DNA of 64,000 nucleotides, taken from Methylopila sp. Yamaguchi. GTDB taxonomy: Bacteria; Pseudomonadota; Alphaproteobacteria; Rhizobiales; Methylopilaceae. How positions within the stretch are numbered: the first letter of the stretch is position 1; each line of letters opens with the position of its first letter. Both the position numbers and the translations under genes were made by a program. Of this stretch, positions 1-8,435 are shown piece by piece. The notes beneath the pieces are model-generated. The model ran no database searches. It was not told where the DNA came from and saw only the letters and a program-made list of their open reading frames with translations. Location: NCBI RefSeq assembly GCF_002897035.1, contig NZ_BAUX01000001.1, positions 248,001 to 312,000 of the forward strand, read 5' to 3'.

Positions 1-95
1 TTGGTCCACTCCTTCAGGACTTTCGGCGTGACTACGTCGACGGCCTGGTGAAATTGAAAAATCACCTCATCGAGCTCCTCGGAAGAGGTTGTCAT
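1..95 (-). CDS. partial N-terminus of a protein coupled to the sigma-like gene
   Basis: Reading leftward from an ATG at 95-93, about 31 residues are visible before the window edge, beginning MTTSSEELDEV. The ATG overlaps the TGA of the upstream gene in an ATGA arrangement, so the two are almost certainly translationally coupled. The visible part is acidic and shows no recognisable domain. The coupling suggests a partner of the sigma-like protein, but the function cannot be read from this stub. Confidence 0.6.
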   Translation of the reverse strand, partial: MTTSSEELDEVIFQFHQAVDVVTPKVLKEWT

Positions 96-754
96 TTGCT
101 TGCTCCCAACAATTCGAAAATGTCCGCTCTTATCCGATCGACCCACGTCTTGATCGTTTGAGGGCTTTTTCCGAGCAACACGGCGATGCTCTCGTCCGGA
201 TCGGACGAGGTATACTTGAAGCCGTTGAGGTGAAGTGCGAACGCCTTTCGATGGAGCGGGTCCAACCGCTCCAGGATGTCGGCGGCAATTGCCAACTGCT
301 CCGGACTGAGCCGCGTGCTGTCGGCCGGGTCGAAGGTGCGGCCGGTTTCGTCATCCTCGACGGGAAACTGCTCGACCCATTCCTTCTCGCGAAGCGACGG
401 GCGCAGACGGTCGGTGAGCCGTTCCCTTAGCTTCTTGTAGAAGCCTTTTTCAAACCCTACCCCATCCTTCGAGGTGGGATCCAGCAGGGCCTCGTTGAGC
501 TTCCCGATGACTTCCTCGATGATCTCCGAGCCGCCATCCAGGAGATCGCGTCGGACACGTTGGCGCAGGTATCTCCGAGCCCGGCCTTGGAGATGCTCAA
601 GGAGCCTTCCCCTGGTCCGTTCGGTATCGGGTCCGGCCATCTCCCGAAAGGCCGCGACGATCTCGACGGCCTTGCGGCGATCGAGGTGCCCGTCCTCGCT
701 CAGCGACCGCCATTCGTCCCACTTCCCGGCATCCTGCCCTGTTAAGTCGTTCAA
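92..754 (-). CDS. RNA polymerase sigma-70-like protein
   Basis: A 220-aa soluble protein. The C-terminal third (about residues 148-215) reads as a sigma region 4-like helix-turn-helix: LSPEQLAIAADILERLDPLHRKAF, then AVLLGKSPQTIKTWVDRIRADIF, which resembles the recognition helix of ECF-type sigma factors or a related regulator. The N-terminal part is charged and helical (RRYLRQRVRRD), a weak match to region 2. The start is a TTG at 754 preceded by a G-rich ribosome site (AGGGGGG). Its stop overlaps the ATG of the partial gene running off the left edge. I infer a DNA-binding, sigma-like regulator of mobile-island type; which promoters it serves is not visible. Confidence 0.6.
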   Translation of the reverse strand: MNDLTGQDAGKWDEWRSLSEDGHLDRRKAVEIVAAFREMAGPDTERTRGRLLEHLQGRARRYLRQRVRRDLLDGGSEIIEEVIGKLNEALLDPTSKDGVGFEKGFYKKLRERLTDRLRPSLREKEWVEQFPVEDDETGRTFDPADSTRLSPEQLAIAADILERLDPLHRKAFALHLNGFKYTSSDPDESIAVLLGKSPQTIKTWVDRIRADIFELLGASK

Positions 755-1100
755 TAGACACCCCCCTGGTCAAGCGGCGTCCTGTTGCAGTAGCGATGCA
801 ACGACAAGCCATTCGGTAGTTGTTCGCAAAATTATTGTTTGAACGGGAGATTCGCGCAATCGGAGCTCCCGGGCGCGATGCCGCCACCGTGGCGTGGGCG
901 TAAGCTTCATCGATGCCAGTCGAGCGAGGATCGCGGTAGCTGATACGGCCAGCGCTTCACGGCGCTTGTTCGCTTAATAGAGTATGACATCAGGATGTTG
1001 TGGCCGCCGGACCGACCTTTTTTATCTTAACGGCAGCTGTCGGGCTCCAAGCGCATTCGAGTGGTTTTGCCCGAAGGTCCGCTGATGGCACATTTCACCT
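755..1100. other. intergenic region upstream of the sigma-like gene
   Basis: No convincing gene in these 346 bases. The only structure I see is a short inverted repeat, GTTGCA at 784-789 and TGCAAC at 797-802 with a 7-nt spacer, about 30 bp upstream of the TTG start of the sigma-like gene. It could be an operator, perhaps for the neighbouring XRE protein, but arms this short can arise by chance. Confidence 0.3.
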
Positions 1101-1367
1101 TCAAGCGCTTGTCATGCCTGGATTTACCTTGGAAGGCCCGCCTTCCGCCGCCTGCATCAGCGCGTAGGGGTCAGCGCCGATTGCGCGGGCAAACTCGACA
1201 AACTCCGCTGCATCCAGCCGCCTCTCACCGAGCTCGACCTTTGAAATAAAGGTTTGACGCTGCCCCACGCGACGGCCCACCTCTGCCTGGGTGATACCAG
1301 CGGCCTTCCGGGCCTGGACCAGCGAGGCCACCATCCTTTGGTACAAATCGGATCGAATGGAGGTCAA
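1101..1367 (-). CDS. XRE-family helix-turn-helix regulator
   Basis: An 88-aa single-domain Cro/CI-type protein. Residues about 15-70 carry the HTH: LVQARKAAGITQAEVGRRVG, then QTFISKVELGERRLDAAEF, where the second helix-turn segment and the GERRLD signature are typical of short XRE regulators. The start is uncertain: TTG at 1367 keeps the helix preceding the HTH, while an ATG at 1334 would shorten the protein by 11 residues. It is transcribed toward the sigma-like gene, 346 bp away, and diverges from the unknown gene at 1479. Probably an autoregulator of this island segment. Confidence 0.8.
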   Translation of the reverse strand: MTSIRSDLYQRMVASLVQARKAAGITQAEVGRRVGQRQTFISKVELGERRLDAAEFVEFARAIGADPYALMQAAEGGPSKVNPGMTSA

Positions 1368-1478
1368 GGAGGTGACGCCGGTCGTTAAACCGACCCCTCA
1401 ATGACACCCGAAATTTGAGTACCCCAAAACCGGGTATTCAATCACTCTGCCTCGACGTTCCAGCGATTCGAGGCGGCC

Positions 1479-2213
1479 GTGAAGGAGCAGTATGTCGGCG
1501 ACATCAACGACTACCGAAAGTACGCCCTTCTCCGCGTCCTAGCCGCCGGTGGACGTCACCGGGTTGGCGTTTGCTGGATGATGACGCCTTCGGACGGCAG
1601 CGCGGATGGGAACGTCCTCTCCTATCTCACCAAGCCTGAGCGATTTCGCGCCTTCGATTCCGACCTCTTCGATCTCCTTCGCTCCACTGTTAACGACGTT
1701 GGCGGCCGCCGCCTCTCCGCGATCGAGGCAGGGGAAGCCATCCCCAGCGCGACCTACTACAACGCCCAACTCCCGCGCGAGCGCGAGGCTCGGTCCGCAT
1801 ATTGGCGGAATTGCCTGGCCTCGTTTCGGGACCGAGACCTCGTGTTTCTGGACCCGGACAACGGGCTTGCAGTCGCCTCGACGGCCAAAGGCCGGAAGAA
1901 CTCGGACAAGTATATTTTCCTCGACGAGGTCGCCGCGTTTTACACGGCTGGTCAGTCGCTGCTGATCTATCAGCACTATCCGAGGATTGACCGGGTCAGC
2001 TTCGCCGCGGCTTGCGCCAGCAGCCTAAGAGCGATCGCTTCTGACGCCGAGGTCTGGCGCTTCAGCACCGCTCACGTGCTCTTCCTTCTACTCCTTCGAC
2101 CTGACGCGCCCGCCAGCTTCATGATCGCAGTCAAGGAAGCGGCGTCGCGTTGGCCTGCGGCGTTCATTCATGGCGCAAAGATGACCCCGGCCCGGGGTAA
2201 GGCCGGCCCATAA
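1479..2213 (+). CDS. conserved-looking protein of unknown function
   Basis: A 244-aa soluble protein starting at a GTG. I do not assign it to a family with certainty. Visible features are an N-terminal KEQYVGDINDYRKYALLR segment, a central FLDPDNGL motif (about residue 125) that recalls the DPxxG/DPPY element of some methyltransferase-fold proteins, and a hydrophobic LIYQHY strand after it. The segment layout loosely recalls TcmP-like partner proteins, but this is weak. It is divergent from the XRE regulator, with a 111-bp intergenic region that must hold both promoters. Likely real because codon use is strongly biased to G/C in third positions. Confidence 0.7.
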   Translation: MKEQYVGDINDYRKYALLRVLAAGGRHRVGVCWMMTPSDGSADGNVLSYLTKPERFRAFDSDLFDLLRSTVNDVGGRRLSAIEAGEAIPSATYYNAQLPREREARSAYWRNCLASFRDRDLVFLDPDNGLAVASTAKGRKNSDKYIFLDEVAAFYTAGQSLLIYQHYPRIDRVSFAAACASSLRAIASDAEVWRFSTAHVLFLLLLRPDAPASFMIAVKEAASRWPAAFIHGAKMTPARGKAGP

Positions 2214-2262
2214 TTGATCTGACGTTTTTCAGATGATTTACTTTTCGTTTATTGGAGTCGGT

Positions 2263-2814
2263 ATGATGTATAAACGCTGGGTCGCACTCGCTTCCGCACT
2301 TTTGACTTCAGCTTGCAATCCTTCCAATCGAACGGCGACGCTTGAGAGCGCAGCGGCTGGAGCAATGCGCACCGCGGGTCCCGGCGATACGGTTTTGGAT
2401 TTTCGGCTCTCAAGGCCCCTTCCGAACGCCTTCGGTGGCGCGGACATTTTCGGCCGCACGACGAGCGCCGGACGTGTCGTGGTTCGTTTCCTCGGCGTGG
2501 AGGGCGGACGAGCGGCGCTCGAGCGCTCCGACCTCATGATCGAAACCAACGCTACGACGATGAACCAGACGCCACTCGTCGTGCCGCACGCATCGCGCAC
2601 GACGGTGGCGGGAATGGTCGACGGAAGGCCCGTGTCCGGCGTGGCGACCTCGACCGACTACGCGGTGGTCGGACCGCGGCCGACGGCGCAGATCGCCACC
2701 GCCCGAACGCCGATCCGTTTGATGCTTGCCGCGGGCCAGAGCGTCCCCGTCGAAGGCCGCACGCTTCGAATCCTCCAGGTTCAGGCTAACTCAGTGACCT
2801 ATCGCATCGACTGA
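2263..2814 (+). CDS. putative lipoprotein of unknown function
   Basis: The ATG at 2263 is preceded by GGAG at 2254-2257 and opens a type II signal peptide: positively charged MYKR, a hydrophobic stretch, then the lipobox LTSAC at about residues 15-19. The mature protein of about 165 residues is beta-rich, with many alternating Thr/Val segments, and has no motif I recognise. Predicted to be anchored to the membrane and periplasm-facing. An in-frame ATG 30 bases upstream lacks a ribosome site. It lies at the left boundary of the integrase block and points toward it, so it converges with the small gene at 3046-3255. Confidence 0.7.
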   Translation: MMYKRWVALASALLTSACNPSNRTATLESAAAGAMRTAGPGDTVLDFRLSRPLPNAFGGADIFGRTTSAGRVVVRFLGVEGGRAALERSDLMIETNATTMNQTPLVVPHASRTTVAGMVDGRPVSGVATSTDYAVVGPRPTAQIATARTPIRLMLAAGQSVPVEGRTLRILQVQANSVTYRID

Positions 2815-2930
2815 GATGTTGGGTAGACGACCCGGGAATATTTTGCAGGCCGGTTCGGGTCCCCCGTCATATCGCGCTGACCCTGCATGGGGGGAGGGTT
2901 GCGGCATGCCGCCGGGAGGGGGGGCCTGCG

Positions 2931-2972
2931 CAGCGCGGGAGCGCGCCACCAGGGCGCCCGCGCTGTGGCGCG
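2931..2972. repeat. overlapping GC-rich inverted repeats between convergent genes
   Basis: Two mutually exclusive stem-loops overlap here. CAGCGCGGG at 2931-2939 pairs with CCCGCGCTG at 2957-2965, and CGCGCCAC at 2942-2949 pairs with GTGGCGCG at 2965-2972. The site lies between the convergent lipoprotein gene and the small gene at 3046. Without a T-tract it is not a classical terminator. It may terminate transcription in another way or be part of an element end. Confidence 0.4.
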
Positions 2973-3045
2973 GCCCCTGACCCGCCCAGGCACCCCGGCG
3001 GCCGTCCGCGTACTACGGGAGCCCCGACGCGGGGCCCCTGGCGGC

Positions 3046-3255
3046 TTAAGTGCCGGCGTGTAGCACCGGATGCACGGTGATCATGTAGCCGTCGGTCTCG
3101 CACGCGCCGAACTCTGCGAGCGCCTCGACCAGCTCGCCCGGAGCGATGCCAGAGATCAGCGCCGCCTCTTCCATGGCAAGGACGTCGAGCGACCCGGTCG
3201 CGCAGCACCGGACCTCAAGCAGCAGGTCCGCGGATCGATCCGCCACTTCACCCAT
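3046..3255 (-). CDS. small protein translationally coupled to integrase
   Basis: A 69-aa acidic protein whose ATG lies within the last codons of the integrase gene, giving an 8-base overlap, so it is the promoter-distal partner in the same transcript. It has a helix-rich middle (MEEAALISGIAPGELVEALAEF) that could be a small HTH or protein-binding domain. I recognise no family. The overlap and the absence of frame disruption support it as real, although an ORF of this length is not proof by itself. Confidence 0.5.
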   Translation of the reverse strand: MGEVADRSADLLLEVRCCATGSLDVLAMEEAALISGIAPGELVEALAEFGACETDGYMITVHPVLHAGT

Positions 3256-4474
3256 AGACCTGCTCGAGCGCGGTGATCGCCGCCGCCCCTCCCCTCACCG
3301 CCTGGGTGTAGTGGCCGAGCGTCACGGTCGGGTTCGCGTGTCCCGCGATCTGCGCGACGAGCCCGACCTCGATGCCCTGGGCCTGCAGCGTCGAGATGAA
3401 CGAATGTCGCGCCGAGTGCGGCGTTACGTACGGCAGCTTCAGGCGTTCGAAGGTCGGCTCCCAATAGCGCTTTCGGAAGTTCTGGTAGAGCAGCGGCCCT
3501 CCACCGCCCAGCCGAGGCTTCGGCCAAGGCTGGAGACGTCCAGGGCCGGGAAACACCCGGTGCAGCTCCTTGTCCTTCCGCGGGCACCGCAGCCGCCAGG
3601 CGAGCAGCAGCTCACGCAACGTTGCGCCCATAGGGATCTCGCGCGTGCCGGCCTCGGTCTTCGCCATCTCCGTCAGCGACCCGTCACGCTCCTGGATGCG
3701 GCGGATGCGAATGACGTTCTTGTCGAAATCGACCTCCTCCCACAGGAGACCCAATTGCTCGCTCGGCCGCGTTCCGGCGAGGAACGGGAAGGCGTAGTAG
3801 ATGCCGAACTCGTCGTCGCGTGCAGCCTGGATCACGTCGCGGATCAGTTCGCTGGTGAGAATGGCCTTCTTCGGCTTGTGGCGGGCCCGAGAGAGGCCGG
3901 TCGGCATCGTCGGCGCACGGACTTTAAAGTCCTCCTCAGCGAGCGCCAGGATCGACTTCAGGTGGGCCTTGGCGCGGTTGGCGGTGTAGACGCCGCACTG
4001 GTCCACGACGCTCCGGTGCCAGATCCGGATTGCCGCGGTGGTGATCTCGTTCAGCTTCACCTCGCCGAGCATCTGAACGAAGGTCGCGCCCTTGGGCTTC
4101 ACCTTGGCCGCAGTGTACTCCGCGCGTTCTCGGGGCGTACCCACCAGCACGGGCCCACGAATGACGGCGCAGACGACCTCGTAGCCCTTGAGCGTCGTCG
4201 CCTTCACGTTCCCCTCGCGATCGGCGAGCCAGTGAGTGATCGCCTCCCCGATCGTCGGTACGGTGCGCTCGTCCACGTAAACACCCTCGGCGACTTGCAT
4301 CTGCAAAGCCCGCTGCCGAACCTCGGCGTCACGCTTGCGCTCGAAAAACTCCTGACGGCGGCGACCTCCGTTCGGGTCGAGATAGTTCAGCACGTAGCGA
4401 TCTTGGATCACGATCGCCCCGCTCTTGAGCTTCCGCTTGCGCATCCGCTTCGTGAGACTAACGGAGAAGTTCAT
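3248..4474 (-). CDS. tyrosine recombinase (phage-type integrase)
   Basis: About 408 aa from the ATG at 4474; a TTG at 4537 would add 21 residues but has no ribosome site. The N-terminal arm-binding region (KLKSGAIVIQDRYVLNYLD) is followed by a SAM-like core-binding domain and a C-terminal catalytic domain. The catalytic set is visible: Arg in GTRPSEQ, His-x-x-Arg in HSARHSF, His in AGHAN, and the nucleophile Tyr in LGHYTQ. The enzyme would integrate and excise the element. It lies downstream of the primase-VapE gene, as in many satellite-like integrative elements, but about 9 kb from the tRNA-Gly fragment, so the other boundary is probably outside the window or the island is composite. Confidence 0.93.
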   Translation of the reverse strand: MNFSVSLTKRMRKRKLKSGAIVIQDRYVLNYLDPNGGRRRQEFFERKRDAEVRQRALQMQVAEGVYVDERTVPTIGEAITHWLADREGNVKATTLKGYEVVCAVIRGPVLVGTPRERAEYTAAKVKPKGATFVQMLGEVKLNEITTAAIRIWHRSVVDQCGVYTANRAKAHLKSILALAEEDFKVRAPTMPTGLSRARHKPKKAILTSELIRDVIQAARDDEFGIYYAFPFLAGTRPSEQLGLLWEEVDFDKNVIRIRRIQERDGSLTEMAKTEAGTREIPMGATLRELLLAWRLRCPRKDKELHRVFPGPGRLQPWPKPRLGGGGPLLYQNFRKRYWEPTFERLKLPYVTPHSARHSFISTLQAQGIEVGLVAQIAGHANPTVTLGHYTQAVRGGAAAITALEQVYG

Positions 4475-4685
4475 GAGGTTGATCCTGTCGAACAAGGACT
4501 GGATTAATACGAAAACACGCCGAAGTAACCCGCGCAATTAATCGCCGACCGGCCTGCAGATAGTGCAAAATATCGCGAGATGTAACCGACAACGTAACCA
4601 CGGCCGCGCCAAACTTTCGAAGCCAAAGAGATGTTTAAACTCGGGGCTATTCGGATTCGGCGCTCACCGAGGTTGAAATCGTAAC

Positions 4686-4822
4686 CGTGGCGGGGTGGCG
4701 GGTGTGGCGTGGTACAGCCGCGTGCGCCCGGCCATACCGCGTCAGCAGCCCGGCCAACACCGCAGGACTACCAGCTGCCCGGCAGCTCCTGCGGTCCATG
4801 CCACACCCGCCACCCCGCCACG
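4686..4822. repeat. 137-bp structured region with a perfect 23-bp inverted repeat
   Basis: Positions 4686-4708 and 4800-4822 are perfect reverse complements (23 bp each). The right arm abuts the stop codon of the primase-VapE gene. Inside lies a second nested stem: CCGCAGGA at 4761-4768 against TCCTGCGG at 4787-4794, with AGCTGCC/GGCAGCT pairing further in. The region sits between the replication gene and the integrase start. There is no T-tract, so it is not a simple terminator. An element replication origin, a single-strand initiation site or a recombination accessory site would fit. Confidence 0.6.
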
Positions 4823-6994
4823 CTAGTAGGGGGGTGATTGGCGTATCGTGTCATCCTGATGGTCTTGGCGTTTTGGGCGAAGATAGCCGCGAACCGTCTG
4901 GTGGCCTTGCCGGAATTTGCCGGCCTCCCATCCGAGTTTTTTCATCACCATCGATAGGCGCTTCGTCTGGTGTTGAGCTTGGCGGTCGGGCGGAATCTCT
5001 AGAACTTCGCGCAATAAATGCACGGTGGCGACGCGCGCCGTCTCACCTTGCGCGATTCCGTTCACTGCCGAGAGCATCTCGATCCAAGGATCTTCCTCCA
5101 AGCGGCCCTCCTGTTCGGCGGCGGCCGCCGCCCAAAGCTCCCGCGGCAATTGGATTGACGCGCCGTTCGCTTCTGAGACTGCCGCTTCGGCCCAAAGTTG
5201 GTCGCGGTCTCGCTCCAGCGCGACCAGATCAATGGCGCTGGTTTGAACCGGCCAAAATCGCCGATTGCCTGTTTGGTCGCGGAGATATTTGCTCTCATTG
5301 GTCGTACCCACCAGGATCGACTGGCGAAGTCGTAGCTCGACAAACCGCCCGTAGGCTGGTCGGCTACGGTCAAGCGACCGTGAGGCGAAATTTTTAATCT
5401 TGTTAACCTCCGCTTTGCTCATACCTTCAACTTCACCCAGTTCGTAGATCCAGACGCCCTCAAGCAGCTCCATCTGAGTCTTCGAATCCTGCGTAAGAAT
5501 TTCCTGATCCGAATGGTTGTCTGGGCCAGCAAGTATTTTCAGGCTCGACGACTTTCCCGTTCCCTGGGGGCCTTCAAGCACCACGATCTGGTCGAACTTG
5601 ACGCCTGGACGCCTGACGCGGCGCACCGCTGCGATGAGCATGATCGAGCCGATCGCCGCATTCAGCGGCGTGTCATCCGCGCCCAGATAGGTGACGAGCC
5701 AACGGTTCAGCCGGGGCTCTCCATCCCACTCCAGCGACTGAAGCATCTCCAGAATGGGATGGAACCTATTCTCGAGGCAGAGCAAATGAACCGCTGCGTA
5801 AATGTTGTCGGGATGGGGATCAAAACCGAATAATTCGATGACAAGACTCCGAATAACCACACAAACATCGTCACCGATCTGACCCTCATATTCTTCAACA
5901 AGCTTGCCGTTCACAAGCTTCCTGTGGCGAAATTGATCAAAACTGAAACTCAGTCCGGTCCGTCGCAAAGCGACGACAGTGTTGCGGAACGTGGATCTCG
6001 GCACTTTTCCACGGAGATCGGGCCATCCGTCGGCGCACGCGGCCCGGGCCGCACGTGCCTGTTTAAACGCGTAGGCAGCCTGATTCCGCTTCTCCCGAAT
6101 TGATTCAGAAACGCCCAGCTGTGGGTTGAGCAGAACGCCCGCGATAAACTCATCGGAACAGCCGGCACGGACGAGTGCGCACGCGACGTGGAACACTGCC
6201 TCGCTCCGCGAGGGGAAACGCGCCCCCGGGGATCCCATTGGTAAGTCGGGGTCGTCGCCATTCTCGATGATCGTACGTGTCTCGGCGGGCACGTCGGCTG
6301 GGATCTGATCCAATGAGACCAACTCGATTGCGGAAGGAGACCCCGGCACCGCCGCGATTGCTCCTTTTGGGCCGGCCGGCCCTGGATCGTCAGCCGGAAA
6401 GTCTTTTATTTCATACAGTCGGCTCCAATCGACCTCCACAAGCTTTGCTAAAGCCGGCTCCCGGCCTGCCTTCCGTTTTGTCGCATTTGGAAGGTTGATC
6501 GTGCCCGGTAACCGCATAATGCGGTCAACGTTATGGCATTTGTCGCCGCCAAGATTCTTCGCGATGACCTGATTACACCGCTCCGCCCGATCGAAATCAG
6601 ACGACGGCGAGTTCAATAACCAGAACGCCTAGTAGCCGCCCCCTGACATCACAATCGCCGTAGGAGGAGGTTCGTAAGCCTCGATGCGCCGCCGGGCGGA
6701 GAGGTCATCGACATCGACGTGTAATGCTATGATTTCAACCACGTCGCCCTTCTTGGCTTTGGCGTTTCTCAGTCCTGAACGTAGTTCGTTGACGTGAAAG
6801 TATATGTTAGCCTCTCCTTGCTGCTCATTGATCCAATCTGCAAGCTCTTCTTCCTGGTCTTTCTTGAAACTCGCCGCATGAAGCTTACCGTCCGGCGGGA
6901 TTGCTACAACGTGCCAGGGTCCGTCCGGCTGCATTTTTTGGAGGAAGCGGAAAGCCTCGTCGGTGTCCGGTTGAAGATCGAAGTAATCATCCAT
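4823..6994 (-). pseudogene. primase-VapE-type replication protein, interrupted by in-frame TAG
   Basis: One reading frame of 724 codons from the ATG at 6994 to 4823, broken by a TAG at 6631-6629 after 121 residues. Upstream of the stop is the primase-type start (MDDYFDLQPD, then EIIALHVDVDD and VMSGGGY). Directly after it the same frame continues AFWLLNSP, then GGDKCHNVDRIMRLPGTINLPN, the expected continuation of this family. The C-terminal VapE-like domain has Walker A GPQGTGKSS, a WIYELGEVEG segment and VGTTNESKYLRDQTGNRRFWPV. Relatives usually have a Gln or His at the broken position (SGGGYQAFW), so a CAG to TAG change is a likely origin. The ATG overlaps the TGA of the AlpA-like gene and follows GAGGAG. 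A separate downstream product from the TTG at 6616 is possible but would lack the primase part. Confidence 0.8.
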
Positions 6995-7239
6995 CACACT
7001 CCTCCTCGACGGGAGGCGTTGATGAACGCCACGACTTCGGACAGCCGTACCAGCCGACGAGAGTTGAACGGCGCGTAGCTCGGCAGCGCGCCCCGTTTTA
7101 TTGCTCGCTGGATCTGCCAATATGGGAGGCCGAGCGCGGTGGCCGCTTCGGCGATTGTGATCAGTTTTTCAAGCTTCGGTCGCTCTATCTGCGAAAAAAG
7201 GGGATTGTGTGCGTTATTAGTTTCAAATTTCGCCGACAT
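6994..7239 (-). CDS. AlpA/excisionase-like small DNA-binding protein
   Basis: An 81-aa protein with a winged-helix/MerR-like HTH: LITIAEAATALGLPYWQIQRAIKRG, then an APFNSRRLVRLSEVVAFI wing segment. Such proteins act as excisionases or as activators of integrase and replication genes in prophage-like elements. Its stop overlaps the start of the primase-VapE gene, so it is the first gene of the alpA-primase-int operon. A frameshifted relative lies at 12845-13062 with the same APFNSR-LVRLSEVV core. Confidence 0.8.
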   Translation of the reverse strand: MSAKFETNNAHNPLFSQIERPKLEKLITIAEAATALGLPYWQIQRAIKRGALPSYAPFNSRRLVRLSEVVAFINASRRGGV

Positions 7240-7280
7240 AGGGAGCTCCTCTGGTTTGAGGCTCCTTGTCCGCGGAAAAC

Positions 7281-8300
7281 TTACCTGAGGCCCGCCACCC
7301 CCCGGGGGCGCCGAGTCTGCTCGAACTCAGTACGACTGAGTGGCGGCAGTACGGCGGGCGTAAGAAGAGGGTGTCGCAGCATTTTCTTTATAGCGCCCTC
7401 GCCGAGTTTTATGAAATTGTCGCCGATGTCTTCGCCCGATGCGACCCTTCCACTGCTGTCCTTCACGTCGGGAATAAGTCGCGCAAACCAGTCTTTAGGG
7501 TATGGTCCCCATGGCGCGAGACGCTCGCGGCGTATATCAACACACAAAGATCGCAAACTTTCGACCGCAATTCCACGAAACTCCGGCGTAAGCGATGGCG
7601 CGTTTGCTCTTATCCAGTGCGCGTACCAATGTTTTTGAACTTCAACACTTTTAGTCATGCCGGCTAACGCTTGTTTTATCGTTACCCCGCCTGCTTCACC
7701 TGTAAGCGATAGCATGCAGTAGCGTTCATACAGCGCGTGTAACCGAGCCCAGGCGGTAATAAACAATTGGGTCATCTTACGTTGAGCAATCGCGTCGGCT
7801 GCGATCTGCAATACGTCCATCCGGTCCATGACGTTCGCCGCGGTGTGCGCCGGTACCTTTAAGCTCTCCGGAACTAAAATACCGATTTCGTAGGCGAGTC
7901 CGGCCCACAGCTCGCGAGTCATCGAGCCCACAGGCGCATGAATGTAAAATGCTGCACCATAGTCAAACTTAGTTTGCATTGGATTATCGACGAGGCCGTA
8001 AGTGAGATAGTTCAGCCGAACCCGCTCGTATGCGCTATCATCAAGAAGTTCGAAACCTTCGAGATTTCTTTGAATTTCGCGAAATCTTTTTTCAATTTCG
8101 ATCCAGTCAATAGCATTATCTTCAGACGATCTATTGCGATCTAACTCATTCTCACTTTGCTTCGATTTATATGATCTGCAACGCAAGGTATGTTCTCCAA
8201 TTAATTGGTTATATCGGTCCTCAGAGGAGCACCATCCGCCCTCCCACGTCCATGTAGCCGCACTACCGTGAAAAGAACGGATATTAGCGACGCGGTGCAT
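7281..8300 (-). CDS. unknown 339-aa cargo protein
   Basis: A soluble, mainly helical protein with no domain I recognise. It starts at an ATG at 8300 without an evident ribosome site. It has Trp-rich stretches (WTWEGGWCSSEDRYN near the N-terminus; HWYAHWIRANAPS centrally) and a basic C-terminus (LSRTEFEQTRRPRG). No transmembrane segment or nuclease motif is apparent. It is the last gene of a minus-strand series STAND NTPase, HNH endonuclease, this protein, with 135 bp to the HNH gene and 41 bp to the AlpA-like gene. Position suggests membership of a defence module, but that is inference. Confidence 0.7.
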   Translation of the reverse strand: MHRVANIRSFHGSAATWTWEGGWCSSEDRYNQLIGEHTLRCRSYKSKQSENELDRNRSSEDNAIDWIEIEKRFREIQRNLEGFELLDDSAYERVRLNYLTYGLVDNPMQTKFDYGAAFYIHAPVGSMTRELWAGLAYEIGILVPESLKVPAHTAANVMDRMDVLQIAADAIAQRKMTQLFITAWARLHALYERYCMLSLTGEAGGVTIKQALAGMTKSVEVQKHWYAHWIRANAPSLTPEFRGIAVESLRSLCVDIRRERLAPWGPYPKDWFARLIPDVKDSSGRVASGEDIGDNFIKLGEGAIKKMLRHPLLTPAVLPPLSRTEFEQTRRPRGVAGLR

Positions 8301-8435
8301 AGCCAGGCATACGAGCGGAAATAGCGCGGTCTTGAATACCGAACCAGAATTTACATAGAATGGAGTGCCCTCTTAGCAAGATCATCACCGCCGCTTCACA
8401 CGTTCGCAATCGTCTCTTGCAACAGCAAGTCCGAT

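Noticed and set aside
1-3045. Left copy of the tRNA-Gly attachment site
   Set aside because: I looked for the TTGCCAAGGTTGG and GGTTCGAATCCCA segments left of the integrase and did not find them, so the partner site is outside the window.
3146-4507. 453-aa plus-strand frame opposite the integrase
   Set aside because: Antisense of the integrase with no domain; the integrase catalytic residues are all in the minus-strand frame.
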